A stretch of DNA of 25,846 nucleotides, from NCBI GenBank assembly GCA_044450785.1, contig JBIOJM010000125.1, positions 1-25,846 of the forward strand, written 5' to 3'. A program made the translations under genes and the position numbers. Under the pieces are notes generated by a model, which worked only from the letters and a program-made list of their open reading frames with translations, was not told the origin of the DNA and searched no databases. Origin of the DNA: JBIOJM01 sp044450785. GTDB lineage: Bacteria; Planctomycetota; Planctomycetia; Isosphaerales; Isosphaeraceae. This document shows, in pieces, positions 14,202 to 21,452 of this stretch; positions within the stretch are counted from its first letter, which is position 1; the number at the start of each line of letters is the position of its first letter.

Positions 14202-15589
14202 CTGCGTCCCGTTTTCTTAAATTTGCGGTCGCCGCGGCCTGGCTCATCGCGGCGTGCGCGACAGGTGGATTGGCCGCGGCGGACGAAGCGCGCGGAACGA
14301 GGTATTCCCCCCTCGAAAGGATGACACCCGCCCGGCTCAAGGCGGCACACGAGGATGTCACCCGGATTCAGCGGTCGCGACGCGCGGTCCCTCCGCTACC
14401 GGGCCTCAACGACTATCGCGCGATCCTGCACGCGCATGCGGAAGACTCGGCACACACGGGCGGTACGCGGCTCGAAATGCTGGCCGACGCCAAGAAGGCC
14501 GGGGTGAGCGCAATCTTGTTGAGCAACCACTTCCGGCCTCCGACCGACTTCATCAACGAAAGCTGGCGCGGACTGCACGACGGCGTCCTGTTCATCCCGG
14601 GCTCCGAGGATCGTGGCTTTCTGCTCCTCCCCACGCGCTCGATCCTCGCGAAGATGAAAGAACCCACGCCGTCGTTCATTGAAACCGTCAAGGCAGAGGG
14701 GGGATTGATCTTCCTGTCGCACATCGAGGAACGGCCCGACCACTCGATGGCCGGCCTGAACGGGATGGAAATCTACAACCGCCACGCCGACGCCAAGAAA
14801 GACGCCGCCGGTCTGCTCGCGGTCGTGCTCAAGCTCACACACCCTGACTCGCTCAAGGAACTCGAGGACAGCCTGCGGCTCTACCCCGACGAGCTGCTCG
14901 CTGCGCAGGTGGAATATCCGACTGACTATCTCGCGAAGTGGGATGCGGAGACCAAAACCCGCCGGCTCACGGGCGTTGCGGCCAACGATTGCCATCATAA
15001 TCAGGTTTTGCTCATGAAGGTGGTCGACCCCGAGACGGTCCTGGTCGGTACCAACGTCGACCGCGACGACCAGATGCGCAAGTTCACGGCGACCCTCCGG
15101 CCTGGTATCCGCGCCCTGACCAAGGGTCATCGAGCGGGCGACATCCTGGCCCGACTCGATTTCGACCCCTATTACCGATCGTTTCAAAATGTGAGCACGC
15201 ACGTTTTCGCTCCGGAGCTCACCGAGGACGCGATCCGGTCGGCGTTTCGCGAGGGGCATGCGTACGTGAGCCATGACTGGATGTGCGACCCGTCGGGCTT
15301 CTTTTTCGAGTTGATTGCCGCGGGACCGAACGTGGAAAAGCAACAAGCGGAACCTCGGGTCATGATGGGGGACGAGGTGAAGTTCGCTCCGGGCCGAAAG
15401 CTGGTGGCGCGATTCCCCGTGACGTGCCACATCCGGTTGCTCTCGGGAGGGAGATTGATCGCCGAGCAGAGTGGGAAGAGTCTGGAATCCGCAATCGTCA
15501 CGGCGGGCGTTTATCGCGTCGAGGGCTGGCTCGACATTGCGGGGGAAAGGCGCCCCTGGATCTATTCGAACCCGATCTATGTGCGCTAG
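14126..15589 (+). CDS. Exported PHP-like metallohydrolase, possible lipoprotein
   Basis: A 487-residue protein, probably a secreted phosphoesterase-like hydrolase of unknown substrate. Residues 30-50 are hydrophobic with I-A-A-C (Cys44), a good lipobox, so it may be a lipoprotein. The PHP (polymerase and histidinol phosphatase) pattern follows in order: LHAHAEDSAH (H102, H104, D107), LSNH (H135), PGSED (E161), FLSHIEE (H199) and ANDCHH (D288, H290). These are candidate metal ligands. The last 150 residues look like a beta-rich accessory region. The ATG at 14126 follows AGGAGA by about 13 bases, which is long, and gives an unusual 29-residue leader before the signal. This leader is read from DNA that also encodes a transposase remnant, so the 5' end may have been rebuilt. 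TTG at 14144 is an alternative start. Confidence 0.72.
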   Translation: MLGTHRLSRGPAAKTEQARVPDGKLAASRFLKFAVAAAWLIAACATGGLAAADEARGTRYSPLERMTPARLKAAHEDVTRIQRSRRAVPPLPGLNDYRAILHAHAEDSAHTGGTRLEMLADAKKAGVSAILLSNHFRPPTDFINESWRGLHDGVLFIPGSEDRGFLLLPTRSILAKMKEPTPSFIETVKAEGGLIFLSHIEERPDHSMAGLNGMEIYNRHADAKKDAAGLLAVVLKLTHPDSLKELEDSLRLYPDELLAAQVEYPTDYLAKWDAETKTRRLTGVAANDCHHNQVLLMKVVDPETVLVGTNVDRDDQMRKFTATLRPGIRALTKGHRAGDILARLDFDPYYRSFQNVSTHVFAPELTEDAIRSAFREGHAYVSHDWMCDPSGFFFELIAAGPNVEKQQAEPRVMMGDEVKFAPGRKLVARFPVTCHIRLLSGGRLIAEQSGKSLESAIVTAGVYRVEGWLDIAGERRPWIYSNPIYVR

Positions 15590-15700
15590 CTCCGAAAAAT
15601 CCACGGCTCTCGCCTCCGGGCACTGGCATTTCGCACGTGATGTCGGAATAATGTGGCGATTCCGAAACGGACAGTGCGAACCACGGAGGTCGAACGAGCC

Positions 15701-18445
15701 ATGTCAAGCGCCGTCGTGGAAGTTGAAATGCCGGTCGAGGAGACTGAAGCTTTTCAAGAGCTGATGACGCGTGCGAGCCGGCGGACCGGCAAGATCCCCG
15801 CGGAGTTGATGGTCCGCCATGTGCTGGGGTGTGTGCCGCCTCACGAGTGGCCGACGCGGGTCGAAGCGATGGATGCCGTGATCCGGCGGCTGGAGTCGGC
15901 CCGGAAAGACAACCTGCGCCTCGAGGCGCGGCCGGCGGAGGGCCGGCTGCTCGGGTTGTACGTCACCCGGCGGCCCGGCTCGGGCTCGCGCCCTTATCGC
16001 ACCGTCCTGCACGGAGTCGATCCGGTTGAGGGCCGGTGTGATTGCCCTGATTTCGTCAAGAACTCGCTGGGCTTGTGCAAGCACATTCTGGTCGTGCTCG
16101 AACACCTGCACACCCGTCCGCGCCTCTTGCAACAGGCACTCAAGGAACAGGAGTGGAGCGACCCCAAGTCGGGGATGGGGCTTTGCTGGGACCCGATCCG
16201 GCCGCTCTTAGGGCTGGGAGACTGGCTGGAACGCGTCGTCTGGGCAAGCGACGTCGAGCCCGCCAAGGCCCGGTCGGCGCGGGTGGCGCAGGCGCTCAAG
16301 TGGTTTCGTTCGAGCAAGGACGGCATCGCGGTTTTGAAGAGCAGTTATTCGGACAAGCCCGCTCGGCGGCTCGAGCTGGTCGAAGACCTGCTCAAGGTGA
16401 TGCCGGCCGCCGGCGCGAATGGGTCTCGGCATGACCCCGCGCTGCGCAGTTTGCTCGATAGCGAGCGCAAGCGGCTCAAACCGCTTGTGGAGCAGGCATT
16501 AAGCCCCGGAGAGATTCGCGAGGCGTTCAAGAACCAGAAGCGCGCGCTCTACGCCTACCAGCGTGAAGGAGTCGAGCGGTTCTTGGCGGCGGGTCGTTTG
16601 CTTCTGGCCGACGACATGGGGCTGGGCAAGACCGCGCAAGCGATCACGTGTTGCGACATCCTCCGGCGAAGCGGCCGCATCCGCCGCGGCCTGATCATCG
16701 CCCCGGCCAGCTTGAAGCCCCAGTGGGCTCGCGAATGGCAGGTTTTTTCCGACCTGCCGGTCCAGGTCGTCGACGGCCCTCCGGAGGAACGCCAGGCGGC
16801 CTACGGCAAGCAGAAAGAAGGGTTCCTCATCATCAATTACGAGCAATTGCTCCGCGACCTGGAGACGGTCCGCCGCTGGGACCCCGACCTGGTCGTGCTC
16901 GATGAGGCGCAGCGGATCAAGAACTGGGCGACCAAGACCGCGCTTTCGGTCAAGGGTCTGGTGCCGACATATCGCCTGGTCCTGACGGGCACACCCATGG
17001 AGAACCGGATCGACGAGCTGGCCTCGATCGTCGAGTGGGTCGACGACATGGCGCTCGAGCCCAAGTGGAGGCTGAGCTCGCTGCACGCGACCCGGGCCGA
17101 CGGCCGCCGCGAGGTCGTCGGCGCCCGGCACCTCGACACGATCCGCGACCGGCTTCGGCACTGCATGGTGCGCCGCGTCCGTCAGGAGGTGCTCGACCAG
17201 CTCCCCTCCCGGACCGACACCCGAGTGCCGGTCGAAATGACCGGAGCGCAAATGGAAGAGCACGATGCCTTGATCCAGCCGATCGTGGCGCTCGTGAAAA
17301 TCTCCCTGCGCCGGCCTCTGACCCAGGCCGAGTTCCTCAAGCTCATGCAGTTATTGACAACCCAGCGGATCATCTCCAACGGCCTGGCTCAGCTCGAGTT
17401 CGAGGACATGTGGCCGACGATCCGCAGCCGCGCTCCCGAGGAAGGTGTACTCAAGAGTCTCTCGGCCCCCAAGCTGTTTGAGCTGCGTCAACTCATGCGG
17501 CAGATCGTGCTCGAACAAGGGCGGAAGGTCGTCATCTTCAGCCAGTGGCGGCGCATGCTCACCCTGGCTCACTGGGCCGTGAGCGACCTGCTTGGCGAGG
17601 GCGGCTTCCGGGCCGGCTTTTTCACAGGGGCCGAGGGACAGCGGCGGCGCACTCAGAACATCGTGGAATTCCACGACGACCCTACCTTCCGCATGCTCTT
17701 TACCAGCGATGCCGGCGGCGTCGGCCTCAACTTGCAGCGCGCCGCCAACTGCGTGGTCAATCTCGAGCTCCCGTGGAACCCAGCCGTGCTGGAGCAGCGA
17801 ATCGGCCGCATCTACCGCATCGGTCAGAAGCTGCCCATTGACGTCTACAACCTTGTCTGCGAGCAGGGCATCGAATCACGGATCGCCGCCCTGGTCAGCT
17901 CCAAGCAGGCGTTCTTCAAGGGACTGTTCGACGGTGACAGCGACACCGTCGACTTCGGGCAGTCTTCAAGCTTCCTGGCGAAGGTTCAGAAGCTCTACGA
18001 GCCGGCGGCGATCGAGGCCGTCGCATCCACCGGCAACGTGGCCGACGAGGATGCCGACCTCGCCGACGCTCGCCTCGACGACGAGGTCGCCGATCCGTTC
18101 GAGGAGCTGATCGAGGCGGCCGACGAATCAACGGACCAGGCCGTCGCACCCGCCGCGAATGGAGAAACCGGGGCCGGGGCCGGGGCCGAGCCGGCGGCGT
18201 CTCCCGCCGTGCCGTTTGAACGCGGCACGCCCGCTTCGTCGCGAGAGGAGGCCGCCTCGACGTCCGCGGTGGCAGCGATGCCGGCGGCGGGCGAAGTCCG
18301 AGAGTTCTTCTCCCAGCTCCAGGTCCGCCGCGAACCTAGCGGCAACATCGTGATCGAGGCGCCGCCCGAGGCCGCATCCACCCTGGGCGCCCTGTTCGAG
18401 GGGATGGCGGCATTGCTCCAATCGGTCGCCCGGCCGAAAGACTGA
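15701..18445 (+). CDS. SNF2-family DNA-dependent ATPase with SWIM zinc finger
   Basis: A 914-residue helicase-like ATPase that should remodel or translocate on DNA or protein-DNA complexes in the cytoplasm. The SWIM motif is CDC (113-115) with LCKH (126-128), pattern C-x-C-xn-C-x-H. The SNF2 ATPase domain spans about 280-500: YQREGVERFL, Walker A DDMGLGKT (K310), DEAQ at 401-404, TGTPMENR at 430-437. The C-terminal helicase domain spans about 595-740: VVIFSQW, FTSDAGGVGLNL and motif VI QRIGRIYRIGQ. The last 140 residues are acidic then Ala/Pro-rich and unlike known domains. The start is ATG 15701 (GGAGG 11 bases upstream); GTG 15653 would add 16 residues. All ATPase motifs are intact. No restriction or defence partners surround it, so a repair or transcription role is as likely as defence. 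Confidence 0.93.
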   Translation: MSSAVVEVEMPVEETEAFQELMTRASRRTGKIPAELMVRHVLGCVPPHEWPTRVEAMDAVIRRLESARKDNLRLEARPAEGRLLGLYVTRRPGSGSRPYRTVLHGVDPVEGRCDCPDFVKNSLGLCKHILVVLEHLHTRPRLLQQALKEQEWSDPKSGMGLCWDPIRPLLGLGDWLERVVWASDVEPAKARSARVAQALKWFRSSKDGIAVLKSSYSDKPARRLELVEDLLKVMPAAGANGSRHDPALRSLLDSERKRLKPLVEQALSPGEIREAFKNQKRALYAYQREGVERFLAAGRLLLADDMGLGKTAQAITCCDILRRSGRIRRGLIIAPASLKPQWAREWQVFSDLPVQVVDGPPEERQAAYGKQKEGFLIINYEQLLRDLETVRRWDPDLVVLDEAQRIKNWATKTALSVKGLVPTYRLVLTGTPMENRIDELASIVEWVDDMALEPKWRLSSLHATRADGRREVVGARHLDTIRDRLRHCMVRRVRQEVLDQLPSRTDTRVPVEMTGAQMEEHDALIQPIVALVKISLRRPLTQAEFLKLMQLLTTQRIISNGLAQLEFEDMWPTIRSRAPEEGVLKSLSAPKLFELRQLMRQIVLEQGRKVVIFSQWRRMLTLAHWAVSDLLGEGGFRAGFFTGAEGQRRRTQNIVEFHDDPTFRMLFTSDAGGVGLNLQRAANCVVNLELPWNPAVLEQRIGRIYRIGQKLPIDVYNLVCEQGIESRIAALVSSKQAFFKGLFDGDSDTVDFGQSSSFLAKVQKLYEPAAIEAVASTGNVADEDADLADARLDDEVADPFEELIEAADESTDQAVAPAANGETGAGAGAEPAASPAVPFERGTPASSREEAASTSAVAAMPAAGEVREFFSQLQVRREPSGNIVIEAPPEAASTLGALFEGMAALLQSVARPKD

Positions 18446-18623
18446 GAACCAGGCGGCAGCAGGTTGCAGACTCCGCCCTTGAGCGTCATGCTGAATGGAC
18501 TGCCGACGTCGTACGGAGCGCGCCGGGCTGTCCCGTCGGGACGCCGGACCGGAATCCTCAAACCCGACGGCATGCCCGAGGCGCACCGACCCACCCCGCC
18601 CATCATTCCTGGGAGTCTCCAAC

Positions 18624-19991
18624 ATGGACCGTCGTGATTTTTTCAAACACACCGCACTGGCCGGCACGGGCCCGTTCCTGCTCGGCGCTGCAACCGCCTC
18701 CGCCCGCCCGCTCCGGCCTCCGCCGGCGAGTGAGCGAGTCCGCTTCGCTTGCATCGGGGTCGGCGGCAAGGGCGAGAGCGACACCAACGACGCCGGCAAG
18801 CACGGCGAGATCGTCGCCCTGTGCGACATCAACGACCTCGAGCTCGAGAAGATGGGGAAGAAGTTTCCGAAGGCGAAGAAGTACTTCGATTACCGCCACA
18901 TGCTCGAGGAGATGGGCGACAAGATCGACGCCGTGACCGTCAGCACTCCCGACCACACCCACGCTCCGGCCAGCGTGATGGCCATGCGCATGGGCAAGCA
19001 CTGCTTCTGCCAGAAGCCGCTGACGTGGTCGGTCGAGGAAGCTCGCGTCATGCGGACGCTCGCCGCCGAGAAGAAGCTCTGCACCCAGATGGGCAACCAG
19101 GGGACCGCCCAGAACGGCTTTCGCGCGGGGGTCGAGCTGATCCGATCGGGCATTCTCGGACCGATCAAGGACGTCATGGTCTGGACCAATCGCCCGATCT
19201 GGCCCCAGGGCATTAGCCGGCCCAAGCAGACCCCCGGGGTCCCCAATCACGTTCGCTGGTACGAGTTCCTCGGCTCGGCCCACGATCGTCCCTACCACCC
19301 GGACTACCAACCGTTCAACTGGCGCGGTTGGCTCGACTTCGGCACCGGTGCGCTCGGGGACATGGCCTGCCACACGATCAACATCGCCTGCATGGCCCTC
19401 GAGCTGTTCGACCCCGAGTCGATCGAGATCGTCGATACCTCGGGCATCGTCGACCACGAAACCTATCCGCTCTGGTCGATCATCCGCACCCGGTTCGCCG
19501 CGCGAAACGGACGTGGCCCGGTGACCCTGACCTGGTTCGACGGCGGCGAGAAGTTTCCCGAGGACAAGAAGTCCTACAAGGAACTGCTCCACGGCGAGGT
19601 CAACCGCAAGAGCAAAAAGGTCGCGGAGAGCGGGCTGCTCCTGGTCGGCGAGAAGGGCTCGTTCTTCTCCGAGAACGACTATGGCTCGGAACACGTCCTG
19701 TTGCCCAGGGGCAAGTTCAAGGACGTTGAGAAGGCGAAGCCGAGCCTGCCCCGCTCGCCGGGACACTTCCGCGAATGGGTCGACGCCATCAAGGCCGGCG
19801 ATCCGAGCAAGGCGATGTCAAACTTCGAGTATTCCGGCCGGCTCACCGAGACCGTCCTCCTCGGCGTCGTCGCACTCAAGGTGGGCACCACGATCGAGTG
19901 GGACCCCGTGGCGCTCAAGGCCAGGAACGTCCCCTCGGCCGATCAATACCTCCGGCGCGACTATCGGAAGGGCTTCTCGATCCACGCGTGA
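18624..19991 (+). CDS. Gfo/Idh/MocA-family oxidoreductase with Tat signal
   Basis: A 455-residue NAD(P)-dependent oxidoreductase, probably acting on a sugar or cyclitol. The N-terminus MDRRDFFKHTALAG is a twin-arginine signal, so it should be exported folded with cofactor. The Rossmann motif is ACIGVGGKG (42-50); CDINDLELEKM follows the second strand; VSTPDHTHA precedes the catalytic loop. The loop reads CFCQKPLTW, with K131 and P132 kept but Gln130 where most members have Glu (EKP). Later motifs LGDMACHTINIACMAL and HVRWYEFLGSA suit the planctomycete subgroup. I chose ATG 18624 because it opens on the Tat motif and GGGAG precedes it; the frame extends to 18495 without a ribosome site. Its substrate cannot be told from sequence and no sugar pathway genes adjoin it. 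Confidence 0.9.
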   Translation: MDRRDFFKHTALAGTGPFLLGAATASARPLRPPPASERVRFACIGVGGKGESDTNDAGKHGEIVALCDINDLELEKMGKKFPKAKKYFDYRHMLEEMGDKIDAVTVSTPDHTHAPASVMAMRMGKHCFCQKPLTWSVEEARVMRTLAAEKKLCTQMGNQGTAQNGFRAGVELIRSGILGPIKDVMVWTNRPIWPQGISRPKQTPGVPNHVRWYEFLGSAHDRPYHPDYQPFNWRGWLDFGTGALGDMACHTINIACMALELFDPESIEIVDTSGIVDHETYPLWSIIRTRFAARNGRGPVTLTWFDGGEKFPEDKKSYKELLHGEVNRKSKKVAESGLLLVGEKGSFFSENDYGSEHVLLPRGKFKDVEKAKPSLPRSPGHFREWVDAIKAGDPSKAMSNFEYSGRLTETVLLGVVALKVGTTIEWDPVALKARNVPSADQYLRRDYRKGFSIHA

Positions 19992-20019
19992 ATGAGCCCT
20001 CGGTTCAGCCTGTCATCGC

Positions 20020-21003
20020 TCAATACGAGTCGGCCGAGATGACTTCACCCCCCGCCCTCGTCGCCAATGCCTGGAATGCCACGTCGGACGGGTAATAGAT
20101 GGTGCTGCCGTCGGGTCGTGTGCCCGCGTCACCGAGGATGTTCTTCAGGAAGTGGACCGAACCGTCGGCGAAGAGGAAGTTTGCCCCGCCGGGATGGAAG
20201 CTCGAACAATCGTCGAGGCCCCCATCCGGGTCGGAGTTCGTGTTGATCAGGTGGCAATGGGCCTGAACCAGCGTTGGCGCTGGGTAGAACAAAGCACCCG
20301 TCGCCGGGCATCCGTTCTGTGAGCCGCGGCGAATCGTGCCATTCGTCACGGCCCCCGCCCACACTCCGCTCGCTTTCGACCACGCTCGTTCCACCACAGC
20401 AATGGTCAGACTGGTTCCGTCGGTGATGTCGGCCAGCCGGATGCGACTGTTGCGGTAGAAGACGCCGGTACCCAAGCCGTCGTTATTGATCCCCGTGGCC
20501 GTGTCGGTCTCGTTGCCCCCGACACAGGCGGCATAGCTCGACGGGGCCGCCGTCGCCAGCACATTCCCCGAGGCGTCGCTGACCTGAAAAGGCCCGTTCG
20601 TCAGGTCGGACGGGCAGAGGTAGGTCGTGATCATCGTCCGGATTACCGTCGTGTTCTGCGAGGATTCGACCGGCAGGCCGAAGTTCACGGCGTTGAACAG
20701 CGGTCCCTGTTCGATCTGGGAAAGGATCATCGTCCCCCATCCCCAACCCGGGGCCGTGTCGGTGGCCCCGGCGATGAACCGGCCCCGGGCGGCGTAGCCC
20801 ATCGGGAACGCGCCCAGGGCGTCATGATAGTTGTGGAGAGCGAGTCCCAATTGCTTGAGGTTGTTCATGCATTGGGCTCGCCGCGCCGCCTCACGGGCCG
20901 CCTGGACGGCGGGCAAGAGCAAGCCGATCAGGATCGCGATGATGGCAATCACCACGAGGAGCTCGATCAGGGTGAAACCGCCACGGCCGTGGGTAGGTCT
21001 CAT
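20020..21003 (-). CDS. DUF1559 prepilin-like protein
   Basis: A 327-residue member of the DUF1559 family, which is greatly expanded in planctomycetes and thought to be surface- or pilus-like; its function is unknown. The N-terminus MRPTHGRGGFTLIELLVVIA is a type IV prepilin signal: cleavage would fall after Gly-Gly, leaving Phe with Glu at +5. The conserved LPAVQAAREAARRAQCMNNL and KQLGLALHNYHD follow. The C-terminus has the family H-x9-DG motif (HPGGANFLFADGSVHFL). I chose ATG 21003 because the prepilin leader must be short; the frame stays open to 21285 but is not typical. It converges on the oxidoreductase, with stops 28 bases apart and no clear terminator between. Confidence 0.92.
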   Translation of the reverse strand: MRPTHGRGGFTLIELLVVIAIIAILIGLLLPAVQAAREAARRAQCMNNLKQLGLALHNYHDALGAFPMGYAARGRFIAGATDTAPGWGWGTMILSQIEQGPLFNAVNFGLPVESSQNTTVIRTMITTYLCPSDLTNGPFQVSDASGNVLATAAPSSYAACVGGNETDTATGINNDGLGTGVFYRNSRIRLADITDGTSLTIAVVERAWSKASGVWAGAVTNGTIRRGSQNGCPATGALFYPAPTLVQAHCHLINTNSDPDGGLDDCSSFHPGGANFLFADGSVHFLKNILGDAGTRPDGSTIYYPSDVAFQALATRAGGEVISADSY

Positions 21004-21452
21004 GATCTGGCCTTTCAAGGCCGGCTGGAGTTCCTCTGGTCTCTGATGGGATTGAATCTCAACAAGGGGCGGCACGCCACCGAGGAGTGGTCCCGCATCC
21101 GTCGATCCACTCGACGAAGTGCGCTCCCCGGCGGACGTACCATCGATCTCCGCGCCGGCATGTAACCTGCGCCCGGAGCCCGATCGCAGCTCTGTCTCAT
21201 CTGAAAGCTCAACGCAGCTTTGACTTGCTATGATCGGCCAGCGGAGATCCGAAACCTGAACTCGGTTTGGTGTGACATTCAACACGGTCTGGTCCCTGGA
21301 ATGAGAAGAGGAGGAATGCCGGGTCGACGGGACCAGTGCCGAGCCGGATTGACGAGCTAGATGAAACTGAGATTCAGTCTCAATAAGGATCGAGATTACC
21401 GTGGCTCGCGTGGACTGTCAAGAGCAGTGGACCGCAGTTCCGCTGGGCGTCT
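21004..21452. other. Intergenic region upstream of DUF1559
   Basis: This 449-base region lies between two minus-strand genes and should carry the DUF1559 promoter and leader. The only striking element is the palindrome at 21368-21382. An AGGAGGA directly against an ATG at 21315 on the plus strand opens only a short frame and its spacing is too tight for translation. No RNA gene or terminator is evident. Confidence 0.45.
21368..21382. promoter_or_regulatory. Candidate Fur-like operator palindrome
   Basis: TGAGATTCAGTCTCA has perfect five-base arms (TGAGA/TCTCA) around a five-base centre, close in layout to 7-1-7 Fur boxes such as TGAGAATNATTCTCA, with two inner mismatches. It lies about 365 bases upstream of DUF1559 and 71 bases beyond the stop of the sigma-HlyD gene. 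Regulator identity is inferred only from shape; no Fur gene is in the window. Confidence 0.3.

Noticed and set aside
14396..15604. 402-codon minus-strand frame opposite the PHP-like gene
   Set aside because: The plus strand has a signal peptide and ordered metal ligands; the opposite frame has neither domain nor start signals.
15701..18445. Reading the SNF2 gene as part of a defence island
   Set aside because: No methylase, nuclease, DISARM- or DndFGH-like partner lies nearby; the neighbours are metabolic and envelope genes.
18603..19766. 387-codon minus-strand frame opposite the oxidoreductase
   Set aside because: Shadow of a clear Gfo/Idh/MocA gene; its composition is low-complexity.
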